A DNA stretch of 64,000 nucleotides. Origin: Raffaelea ambrosiae (lineage: Eukaryota > Ascomycota > Sordariomycetes > Ophiostomatales > Ophiostomataceae). The notes beneath the pieces are model-generated. The model saw only the letters and a list, made by a program, of their open reading frames with translations, searched no databases and was not told the DNA's origin. The stretch is from contig PCDI01000011.1 of NCBI GenBank assembly GCA_002778195.1, positions 612,362 to 676,361 of the forward strand, written 5' to 3'. Made by a program: the position numbers and the translations under genes. Below, piece by piece: positions 10,728 through 20,532 of the stretch; the stretch's first letter is position 1; each line of letters begins with the position of its first letter.

Positions 10728-13481
10728 ATGCCGGCCCGGCGGCAGTCTCCGAGCCTGGCGGGCGCGCCGCCCCGTACCAGCCGGACCAAGGAGGGATACC
10801 ACCCGGTGGCGGCGACCGATGCGGCCGAGGACGTGGAGGAGGAGGGCGACGGGTACGACGAGGTGCGGGAGACGAAGAGCCGCGTCCCAAAGTTTGCCAG
10901 CACGGACGGCCACGACGGGGATGACTACGAGGACGAGGACAGCAAGCAGGCACGCCGCGGTGGTGGTGGTGGTGGTGGCAGGGAGGACGAGACGCGCGGG
11001 TTCCTCACCGCATCGGGCCAGCCTGCCAACGGCGCGTATCTGCCGCCGAATTCCGACGGCCACCACCACCACCACCGGCCCGGCGACGAGGCACCCCGGT
11101 GGCTGTCACGACGCACCTTCCGCACCGTGGTGGTGGCCTTTCTGACCTGCCTGGTCGTCATCGTGGGCTTCAAGTTTGTGGCCGACAACAGCGGCCTGTC
11201 GCTGCTGCTGCCCAGCACGGCGGCTGCGAAAGAGCAGCAGCAGCAGCAGAAAGCAGCAGGCGACAGTGGCAGCAGCAACAGCTGCGCGTGCGAGACGACG
11301 GCCACCGTGCCGCTGCACTTCCAGACGTCGCCGCAGGTGTTTGCCGGGCCCACGGCCACGGGCAACCCGGCCTTTCTGGCCCAGACGGTGACGATCAACC
11401 CGTCAGCCACGTATGTGGCCAACCAGCCGCTGCAGACGAACATTGATGTCGAGGGCATGGCGCCCGAAGACGGCAACATTTTCCAAAACATGGGGTGCGT
11501 GGCGCTTGTTCTGCGGCTTCTTCTTCCCGGGGGTTTCTTCTTCCCGGGGGTTTCTTCTTCCCGGGGGTTTCTTCTTCCCGGGGGTTTCTTCTTCCCGGGG
11601 GTTTCTTCTTCCCGGGGGGTTTTTTTTTCTTTTTTTTTTCTTTTTTTTTCTTTTTTTTCTCTTTTTTTTTCTCTTGGATTGAATTAAAGACGTCCGTCGT
11701 GTCCATAAACACGGTAGGCTGACTGCCACCTAGATACTTGTCTCCCTACAACCCGTCGCCGGGCTTCGGCGTGCAAGAATATCCTCTCCCTCCGGGAGCC
11801 GAGATTGTACAGGTCCAGGTAGGCTACGAAGCAACCTGTCAGGCTGTGTCTCTCTCGTCTGCACGAATTTTGGTATGCTAAACACCATGCGTAGATGCTC
11901 TCCCGGCACGGATCGCGCTACCCGACTCTGGGCGCCAACGTCTACGACCTGGGACAAAAGCTAGCCAAGGCCAAGGGACAGTTCAAGGCGACGGGCAGTC
12001 TCGAGTTTCTGCAGGACTGGGAGTACCGGTTGGGCCATGAAATCCTCGTCCCCAAGGGCCGCCAGGAGCTGTTTGATTCTGGTAAGCAAAGCTTGGGGAC
12101 CGTAGCCCCTACGTTCACAAAGGCTGACGAGCTGACATGCACGCAGGCATTCTCCACTCGTACATGTACTCTCACCTGTACAACCCGAACAGCAAACTCA
12201 TTGTCCGGACTACGGTATGTTGGGCTGCTCTGATGTGTCCCTGCCCGAGTACCATGTGGGCGGACTGCGTGCTGACCGTCAACTCCAGACCCAAGACCGG
12301 ATGCTGAAGTCCGCGGAGAACTTCATGGCTGGCTTCTTCGGCCTGGAATGGTAAGAGCACTCTCCCCTGCCTCCATGTTTTTTTTTATGTCTTCCTCACC
12401 ATTCCTGCAGGACCAACAATGCCACGATCGAGGTCATCATTGAGCAGGCCAACTTCAACAACTCGCTGGCCGGCTACCTGAACTGCCCAAACTCGAAGCA
12501 GGACACCTCTGGAAGCCAAGCCAACAAGATCTGGGTTGAAAACTACTTGCGGAACGGTATGTGGCTCTCCTCTCTTGGTTTGAAGCTTGGTCGCGCCAGC
12601 TAACCTTTTCGCAGCCACCGCCCGTCTGGCTTCGCTGGTCGACGGCATCGAGTGGACCATTGAGGACACCTATGCAGCGCAGACTATGTGTCCGTATGAG
12701 ACGGCGGCCTACGGCTTCAGCCGCTTCTGCGACCTGTTCACGTACGAGGAGTGGCAGGCCTTTGGCTACTCCATCGACCTCCTCTTTGCCGGCAACAGCG
12801 GCTTCCAGTCTTCCACCGGTGTATGTACATTGCACCCACCGACATTGTCTTGGTACCACAATCGTCCTGCTCGTTCACTGACTCTTTCTTCTTCTTCTTC
12901 TTCTTCAGCGCGCGGTCGGCATTGGCTACCAGCAGGAGGTCATTGCTCGCATCAAGAACCACACGCTGGGCTACTCGGGCTCCCAGATCAACGTCACCCT
13001 CGACAACAACACCGACACCTTCCCGCTCAACCAGAGCCTCTACTTTGACTTTTCGCACGACACCAACATCGTCTCCATTCTCACTGCCTTCGGCTTCCAG
13101 CAGTTTGCCGGCCTGCTCCAGCCCGCCGCCCACCCGGGCCCCCACAACTTTACCGTCGCCCACATTGTGCCCTTCGGTGCCCGCTTTGAGATTGAGATCA
13201 TCCGCGCGCCGCACCCCGTCAAGGCCGACCGGACGGGCTATGCTACCGAGGCTGGCGCCGGCGAGACCAAGTACGTCCACTTTGTCCTCAACCAGCGCAC
13301 GCTGCCCCTCGGCGCCAGCTTTGCCGAGTGCGACGCCAGCCGCCTCGACGGCTGGTGCGAGCTGGACACGTTCCTGCGGGTGCAGGAGTCGATGCCGGCA
13401 CGGGCCAAGTACGACCAGGCCTGCCACGGGCCGTTTACGCCGCGGCCCTACGGCATGATCATGGACGGAGCGCCGATGTGA
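10728..13481 (+). CDS. Membrane-anchored histidine acid phosphatase / phytase-like
   Basis: Eight exons: 10728-11494, 11734-11818, 11895-12081, 12147-12214, 12289-12350, 12411-12556, 12615-12820, 12909-13481; all phases agree, giving 697 aa. The histidine acid phosphatase hallmarks are RHGSRYP (nucleophile His289) and SHDTN (His557-Asp558), with the family stretch GYLSPYNPSPGFGV before the active site. Such enzymes hydrolyse phosphomonoesters, in some members phytate, outside the cell or in the secretory path. There is no cleavable signal peptide. About 130 polar residues, with Gly, Asp and His tracts, precede one hydrophobic segment (about 133-151), so a type II membrane anchor with an external catalytic domain is likely. 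NxT/NxS sites are frequent after it. Start chosen at the first ATG of the open frame. Intron 1 holds a minisatellite. An E-box upstream suggests phosphate control (inference). Confidence 0.9.
11521..11622 (+). repeat. 17-bp minisatellite, six units, within intron 1
   Basis: The unit TTCTTCCCGGGGGTTTC repeats at exact 17-nt spacing (CCCGGG cores starting at 11526, 11543, 11560, 11577, 11594 and 11611). The last copy runs into a long T tract with C interruptions. It lies inside intron 1 of the phosphatase gene, 26 nt after the donor. Confidence 0.95.
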
Positions 13482-15695
13482 AGACATTTCGTGTTGGTCA
13501 CAGAGGTTTGGGGGAGGGTCTTTTTTTTATTTCAGGGGGGGTGTGGCATGCTGCCATGAATACTAATCGCATCACGCAAGGATAGCAGCGTTTTGTCTTG
13601 GGGCTAGCAATACGTGGGTTTTTTTATTATTATTTTTTTGGAGGGTTTGGTATTTTTAATATTCTGCTTGTTTCTCGTCGAGTCAATTGTTCATAGCGTC
13701 AAAGATTGTAGAAATAGAACGAGAGCGTCCGTTTGTGTGTTGATGCCCGATCCGATGTTGACCCAAGACTTGCGTGTGTGGCTCGTATATTGGAGGAGGT
13801 CAAAATGCTGTTGCGATTCTACTGGAGCAGCTGGCTGTGCCACGGGAAGAAAAGGGGGGGAAAAAGAAGCCCACTTGTCGAGACGAAGCCACGGATTTGC
13901 GGGATACGGCGCCGATAGAGGCCAACAGTTGTGGTGGCATCGGTTCGAAGAGTTCCGCTTGGTAGCCATGGCTGCGAGCTGGATGGCAGCCAACAACAAC
14001 TGTGGTCGGGCATCCGTGGTCCGTACCTACCTGCCTGTCTTGAGGATAAATCATCTGCTGCAACATAGATCCCATGCGAGCACAGCATAGTCCTGGCGCA
14101 GTAGAACGCAACGAACGGCTGCCCCGGCCAGCGTAGGATGAACGGCTTCCACCCCAAGACCCAGCCAGCGTAGGACGAACGGCTTCTTCACCCCAAGACA
14201 CAACAGCTCATTTGTTCCACATTCTTCCCGAAGAGCCTCTTCACGGGCTGGAAATGGTGTTTCTCGGACTGGTAGTTATTGTTTGGATTTTCCCCTTGGT
14301 CGTCCTGGTCCATGGTTCTCTCCAGTGGGGGGGGAGGGACGTTTCTAAATTTAGGAGACAACTACTATCGCCATGCTCTTTATTATCAAGACGAGCCAAG
14401 GAGAATAGAAACCACCAGAGACGACAAGACACATACTCGGCTGGAAAAGGCAAAAGGCGAGAGACACCCAGACGAAGAGAAACCCCAAATGCTTGGACAG
14501 CACACGGTGATTCGTCGCAATATACACGGCAAGGTAGAAGAAGGAGGGGGGGCCAAGACCAGGACCTTTTTTTTTCATAGTTTTGGTTTTTGTTGCTCAT
14601 CCCTGTTCATCCCGTCTAATTGAGCCGGGCTTGGGGAAGGAGACACGGCACTCCCCCCTAATTTAGGATATAGACCTATATGTCCACACATAATCTGCGT
14701 GTCTTTCGACTGCAGTCGTTGGGATCTTTGATTTTTGTTTGTCTTGTTCGGGGGGGGGGGGGCTGGACGAGGTCGGTCGATATGGGGGGCGTGGTTGGCC
14801 TTTCTTGTGGCAAATGCTGGCCACCTAGACAGATCGGTCGACTCGCCCTTCTCTTCGCACACACGTCCATCTTTTCTCCCTGTGCCTATTTACCCAGGCC
14901 TCTTCCCACGTCCTTCTGTTTCTGGCCGTGGTTCCGAAAAGTGGCGAGCCATACGCACAAGGAAGGGACGTTGATTGAGTGCTCTCTCTCCATTCGTGGT
15001 GATGATCGACCACGTCTCCTTCCTTCCTATCCGTTTTTTTTCTCTTGGTAGGGATCCATCCGGAGCCTCTGGCCTCTTGAGCCGTGTGCACCCTCTCGTT
15101 CCTTTTCAATCCTTTTTTTTCAAACAGTCGACGAGAGTCTAGAGGAACAAGGCAAAGAAAAAAGAAAACCCCCCAAACCGACAGGGCCGCATTCGTGCAT
15201 ATAGACGCGAAGGACACGCCCCGTCTTCATCTATTTCATGGGAACAGCCAAAACAAAAAAAAGAACGAGAGACCACTGCTTGGCCAGGTCGATTAAAAAA
15301 AGGAGAGGCAAGGATAAAACAAGCACAACCACCAACGATCCACACGCTCAATTTGTTTTTGCTGCATCCAAGGACATGTGACAAGAAAAAAAAATAAAAA
15401 ACAGTGTGTACGTCCAAGGAAGCAACGTGGACAGCCCAAGCAACAGGAGAGGAAACCAAGATCACGTCTGTCCCCATACCAGCAGCAGGAAGACCTGGGA
15501 TCGAGAGAACAAAGAGCAAACAAAGCATAAATACTCTCTCGTGCCGCTGCTCTATGCTAGATCGCATCACTCTGTCTCCTTCTGCCCTTCATCCACAACG
15601 CTCATCTTTTGTCCTTGCTTTCATCCCCCCCCCTCTCCCCTCCCTCTCCAAACACCAAGGAAACACCCCAAAAAACAAAAAAAAGAAGCGGCATC
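13482..15695. other. Intergenic, phosphatase to secreted protein
   Basis: No gene seen in 2.2 kb. It holds T and G homopolymers, a two-copy 37-nt direct repeat (14128-14200) and, before the next gene, a CT-rich then A-rich leader (about 15590-15695) of the kind that precedes well-expressed fungal genes. Confidence 0.6.
14128..14200. repeat. Two-copy direct repeat, 37-nt spacing
   Basis: Copies start with CCAGCGTAGGA at 14128 and 14165 and share GAACGGCTTC and CACCCCAAGAC with a few differences. A fragment of a third copy (GAACGGCT) may precede at about 14112. Confidence 0.8.
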
Positions 15696-16639
15696 ATGAA
15701 GTGCTCTTCCGCTTCCCTCTCCTGGTCTCTGGCGGGCCTCCTCATCGCCGCTGTCTCCGCGAGCCCCCTCCTGCCTCGCGCCGAGCCCCAGACCGTCTAC
15801 CGACTCAAAGTTGTAGCGTAAGTCCTGTTCCGTCGTCCGTCATCCGTCGTCTGTCGTTCTTTTGTCCTTGACACCCCCCCACCCCCCCCCAGCCCAGCAG
15901 CGGCCACCGCCCTCAACGGCCGCTACCTCTCCATCGACGACGACGGCACCGTCGGCATCTTTGGCCACGTCGGCCCGGATACCGCCCCGCGCTTCTACTC
16001 CACCAAGGCCGCCCAAGCCCCAGGAGGAGGCGGAGACCAGCCCCGCATTGAGCTCCATGGCTACCCGGCCGGCGCCGTCGACCACGCCCTGGCCCTGGTC
16101 GGCTCCGGGCCGGGGCTGCTGACGCTCAAGGACGTGGCCAACCCGACGCGGGCCGCGTTCCCCGAGGGCAGCACGGCCGACTGGCAGTCGTTCACGCTGG
16201 GGGGAGGCACGCCCGATCCGACGGCGGCGGCGGAGCCCAAGACGGCGACCGCCGAGAACCAAGCCGCGGCGGCGCCGGCGCCGTCATCGTCGTCCTCCTC
16301 GTCGTCGCCACCGACCGACGCCCTGTCGTATGCAGGGGCCTTGGCCAAAGGCGGCAAGTGGCTGGCCTTCCAGAAGGGAGCCTCGTCGTTTGCTGTGAAG
16401 TGGTATGATGGTACGTGTTTTTTTTTTTTTTTTAATCCCCTGCCCCCCTCCCCTTCTTCTTTCGGCTTCTTGTACCGGCTTGCCGAGGTTCTCTATAGAG
16501 AGCCTCACGCACATTGGCCATCCCCCCTCTTCTTCTGCCCTCTGCATCCGATCTCCGTGCTAACCAACCCCCAGGCACGTCCATGATCACGCAGGACTAC
16601 CGGACGATCAGCATCGTCTCCGAAGTGGTGACCGACTGA
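15696..16639 (+). CDS. Small secreted protein, function unknown
   Basis: Three exons: 15696-15817, 15893-16410, 16575-16639; 234 aa, phases agree. A clear signal peptide (hydrophobic core LAGLLIAA, probable cleavage after VSA or ASP) is followed by LLPRAEPQ, perhaps a short propeptide. The middle contains an ALNGRYLSIDDDGTVGIFG segment and ends in a Ser/Ala/Pro-rich linker with a run of serines. The C-terminus (WLAFQKGASSFAVKWYDG, then ISIVSEVV) looks like beta structure. Only one cysteine remains after the signal region is removed, so it is not a typical disulfide-rich effector. I do not recognise a family; a cell-wall or surface role is a guess. Intron 1 has C runs before its acceptor and intron 2 starts with a T run. 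Leader and signal peptide support real expression. Confidence 0.8.
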
Positions 16640-18019
16640 GCTTGGGTTTCTGGGCACGTGTGGAGAGGAGGTGGAAAATCCCCTCAAAAGAGCAAGGGGC
16701 CGGAGATCGACGACTGAGGGGGGGCCCCCAGTTGATTTTGCTTGGTTGACATAATATCCCTCCCCTCTCTCCCCCCCCTTTTTTTTTAGAAACAGAATGT
16801 ACTCTGGTACCACACCACACACACACACACACACAGTGGTCTCTCTTGAGTGTGCCCGGCTCCCCAGTCCACGTTCCATCCAATTGCCCGCCTCCAATTC
16901 AAATCAACGGCTCGACGTTGGTCTTGGCAGGCTATCCTTTTCTCCAACAGCTGCCCATCCTCCAGGAACGGGTTGCTTGCAACGTTCCCGTCAGCTGTAA
17001 CTATTTCAACAAGTGAGGGGAAATAAGACGCCGTTTTCTTTTCTTTCATGGATGCTGGACAGAGCCCAGTGTTTGTTTCTTTGTGTTTGCTATTTGCTAT
17101 TTGCTGTTTTTTTTGTATATGACTTATGGTTTTTGTTATATGATTTTTGCAAACCTCTCTCTCAAGAGAAGAGGGAGTTTTGCATGGGGATGGAATATAG
17201 AACCAAAATTCTCTCTGCGCAGAAAAATAAATAAAAAATCAGACCACATCAATATGATACTTGATACAACTCCTCCGTTTGCCTGTCGCAGCAGAAAATT
17301 TCATAGCAGCCAAAATAAAAATAAAAATATGCCCGTACCGTACAGACACTCACGTCTTCCCGTCTCGCAGCAGCCCGCACATGTTATAAAAAAAAGCCCG
17401 GTTCGAGACAAGAGAGAGAGGGTGATGGTGGTGGTGGTGGTGGTTTCTCCTCCTTGTGTTCTTCTTTCGGAGTATGCGGGAATGCAAGAGTTTCTCGGGA
17501 AACGGGGGGTAGGAGGCTAGATAAAAAGAACGATGCACGGAAGTGGTCCCCAGTCACGCACGCCGTCTTCTTCCAATAGCCCAAAATTATTGTTCGTTGT
17601 GTTCGTTTGTCGTCGTGGTGAATCCTTGCTCGACCGCAGTGTTGACACTCTGTTCTCGAAAAGGAAAAGGGGAAAAAAAGAAAGAAAGGAAGGAATTTTC
17701 GACGGTTGATCCTCGGTAGTCCCGGTCAACCCTTGTTTCTTTCTTGTTGTTCAAAATGAGAAAAAAAAAAAGAGGGCGCTTCCGTTCCGATCCATTCCCA
17801 ACTTTGCTCCCGAGTTGCAAATCCCGAAAATAAAATAAAACGAGGTCTAACCAGAAATGGGCATGAAACCCCCGTTTGACGATGGCCGAAGTAAAAGCAA
17901 AAAAAAAAAAAAATGAGGTCGTCTGTGTGTGTGTGTCGCTGGTGTCTCGTTCACTCCATCCCTAATCCCACAAAATCCTTCTCTTTCTCACGTTGTTTTG
18001 TTTCTCGGGTTCTTCGGGC
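16640..18019. other. Intergenic, convergent 3' ends
   Basis: No gene seen. A CA repeat lies at about 16817-16835, a GGT/GTG run at about 17420-17440, and A runs near 17760 and 17895. Probably 3' untranslated DNA. Confidence 0.6.
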
Positions 18020-19215
18020 TTAGAGCGACATCTCCTTCTTGATCTCGGCAACGGCAAGGCCAGGGTTCAGACCCTTGGGGCACGTCCGCGTGCAGTTGAG
18101 AATGGTGTGGCAACGGTACAAGCTCATGGAGTTCTGGAAGTACTCCTTGCGCTCGGCCTTGCGCTCGTCACGGGAGTCGGCCAGCCAGCGGTAGGACTGC
18201 AGCAGGATGGCGGGGCCCAGGTACTCTTGTGCGTTCCACCAGTACGACGGGCACGAGGTGGAGCAGCAGAAGCACAGAATGCACTCGTAGAGGCCGTCAA
18301 GCTTCTTGCGGTCCTCCTTGCTCTGCAGGTATTCCTTGCCCTGTGGAGAAGTGTTAGTCATGTCCCATCACTCTGTGTCGCCCGTCGTGGGCCACCGCCC
18401 CGTGCAGACGCGCAGCTTTTGCAGCCTTGCAGCTTCACAGCGGCCGCCTTTCCAGCTCAACAAGAATCCTCTCTCCTGGTCTCTGTTCTCTCCTAGTCGG
18501 GGCTGTACGTACGTCTTCGGAGGGCGTGTCGCGCTGCAGGTAGGGCTTGATCGACTTGTACTGCTTGTACAGCTGGGTCAAGTCGGGGACGAGGTCCTTG
18601 ACCACGTAGGTATGCGGCAATGGGTAGATCTTGACCTCCTTGCCGTCGTCGGGAATGCGGCCTGGCTTGTTAGAGCTGGGTTGTTCACGGGGGCCAATGG
18701 GCTAGCAAAAGGGGCAAAAAGAGGGACAAGCGAAGGTTGCAAGCAGAGAGAGGGGGTGTGGAGAGGGGGGGGGGGGGGGGGGGCAGCTTACACAGGCAGG
18801 CCAGAGTGTTCTTGCCATTGATGTTCATGGCGCAGCTGCCGCAAATGCCCTCACGGCAACTGCGGCGGAAGGTCAGGGACGAGTCCTGCTCGTTCTTGAT
18901 GCGGATGATGGCGTCCAGCATCATGGGACCGGTCTTGTTCAGGTCCAGGGTGAAGGTCTGCATGTGCGGCTTCTCGGTGGGCTTGTCGGGGCTCCAGCGG
19001 TAGATCTTGAAGGTCTTGATCCGAGGTGCCGGCTCGCTCGGGGCAGCGCTGACAGAGGCCATGGAGCGCACGCATTGTGACGGCGCCGCGGGCGAAGAGG
19101 AGGGGGAGGAGATGCTGGAGGCAGCCAGCACGGCAGGCCGCACGGCAGCAGCCAGTAATGGCCGCGACGAGGAGGCGGCCATGAAGCGCATTGTAGAGGA
19201 GCGGAGAGCAGCCAT
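18020..19215 (-). CDS. sdhB: Succinate dehydrogenase iron-sulfur subunit, mitochondrial
   Basis: Three exons: 19215-18792, 18661-18513, 18340-18020; 297 aa. It is the complex II subunit that carries electrons from the flavoprotein to ubiquinone at the inner mitochondrial membrane. The N-terminus (about 50 residues, rich in Arg, Ser and Ala) is a presequence. The 2Fe-2S ligands are Cys120, 125, 128 and 140. CILCFCCSTSCP (Cys211, 214, 217, 221), CHTILNC (Cys268, 274) and Cys278 supply the 4Fe-4S and 3Fe-4S clusters. The quinone-site residues corresponding to Pro, Asn and His targets of SDHI fungicides are wild type in appearance (Pro222, Asn227, His269). Intron 1 contains 19 consecutive G on the plus strand. 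A CA/TTTG simple repeat touches the start codon. It is divergent from the Ptc7-like gene, which is also mitochondrial. Confidence 0.97.
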
Positions 19216-19708
19216 TGTGTGTGTGTGTGTGTTTGTTTGTTTGTTTGTACGACTTGGAATGTCTTGGTGGTTTGCGTTACCAGGCGCTGCGAAGGAGCTG
19301 TGCTGGGAATCCTGCGGGAAAAAAGAAACGGGAGGAAAGCGATTGGATTTTTTATGGGTATTCCGCGGCTGTCTTTTCAGAACACGGAAATCGGGGCGGC
19401 CGGGCCAAAGAATCGACAAGGGTTCGAGGGATGCGCCTGGAGTGCTCGACGATGCATTGGACGCAGACGAGGCGGTTTGGGGACGAGGAAATGGGAGATA
19501 GAGAGGGAGAGAGGAGAGCAGATTCAAGGCGCGGGCCAGGCGGGAAAAGAATGTAGTTGAGTGAAAAAGAATGCAGTGGAGTTATGGTTGTGTGTGTGTG
19601 TGTGTGTGCTCTTTTTTTCTGCTGTTTCCGTGCAGTGACGATTGAAATTCGGGACACCTCGGCTAGCACTGTCCGTCTCCGCGCTGGCGCACCGGTTTGG
19701 GGGCTTGG

Positions 19709-19713
19709 CCAAT
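19709..19713 (+). promoter_or_regulatory. CCAAT box in the sdhB-ptc7 promoter
   Basis: GGCCAATCA matches the preferred CCAATCA context of the fungal CCAAT-binding complex. In aspergilli that complex works with HapX on iron-consuming genes, and succinate dehydrogenase genes are among its known targets. Binding here is inferred. Confidence 0.4.
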
Positions 19714-20176
19714 CACAGGCTGCACATTGTCAATGTCAATTACCCGCACAGGGTCGATTCGGAGGGACGCTGACTGGACCGGCAGTGCCATCACGTGCTT
19801 CTGCCTGTGCCGGTGCTGGGGCTGCGGTCAGCGGGCCGTGCGCTGTGACCATATGCATGTGTACGCGCACTGTGGACTACTGCATCTGGCAGGTGAGGGG
19901 GGGGTCCGGCCATGGCATTAGCCGAAGAGGTCTACCCGCCTAGGCAGGCGCAGGCCTCCACACCTTGGGCCACCCTTAACAAAACCCTGAGAGCCGGCCT
20001 TCTGGGCTGGCCGCCGGCTATTAAATGATGGCCAGCTCTGGCCTGCACAGTCAGCAGGTGGGCCCCGGCCCTGGACAGACAGACAACGGCCTTGCGACTG
20101 CTGACTTTTTACATAGTACGTAGTGCTCCATAGTTATGGGCGCGCGCGCGCCAATTGCTGGCAATCGATGGGGTTA

Positions 20177-20192
20177 CTTATCGGCCGATAAG
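20177..20192. promoter_or_regulatory. Palindromic double GATA site
   Basis: CTTATCGGCCGATAAG is a perfect 16-bp palindrome with CGATAA (a match to HGATAR) on each strand. It lies 341 bp upstream of the proposed ptc7-like start. Candidate binders are GATA factors such as AreA/NIT2 or the iron regulator Sre. Confidence 0.5.
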
Positions 20193-20532
20193 CGGCGTGA
20201 TATGATGTTTTTTTTTTTCTCCAACCCGGGAGCGCCTTGAAAAAAACGAGGCACATATGTGAACCGCAACACTTTGTTATTTTTGCTCGGCCATTTCTTG
20301 GGTCGCCGTCCCCGGCGCATCGCTGCACACCTGCTTTCCAATTGCTGTCGTCTGTCTGGACCGTCGTCGTCCCTGGGACCGAATGCGCATGCGCGTGTCT
20401 GCGGCCTTGCTCGCCCAAGCCCACATCCACCCCAGCAGGGGAAGATTAGACAAGGCGAGCTCTTCTTGCCAGCCCGAAAGCTCTCTCCGCACCACCACCC
20501 ACACACGCGTGACAGCAGCGCCGCCGTGAGCA

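Larger units (their letters stand above)
19216..20532. promoter_or_regulatory. Shared divergent promoter, sdhB and ptc7-like
   Basis: 1.3 kb between two head-to-head starts. Next to the sdhB ATG are TG repeats and four TTTG units (19215-19248), read as CA-rich leader on the sense strand. Another TG repeat is at about 19588-19610. There is a CCAAT box followed by CA (19709-19713), a second CCAAT at about 20151, and a perfect 16-bp palindrome containing two GATA sites (20177-20192). Confidence 0.6.
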
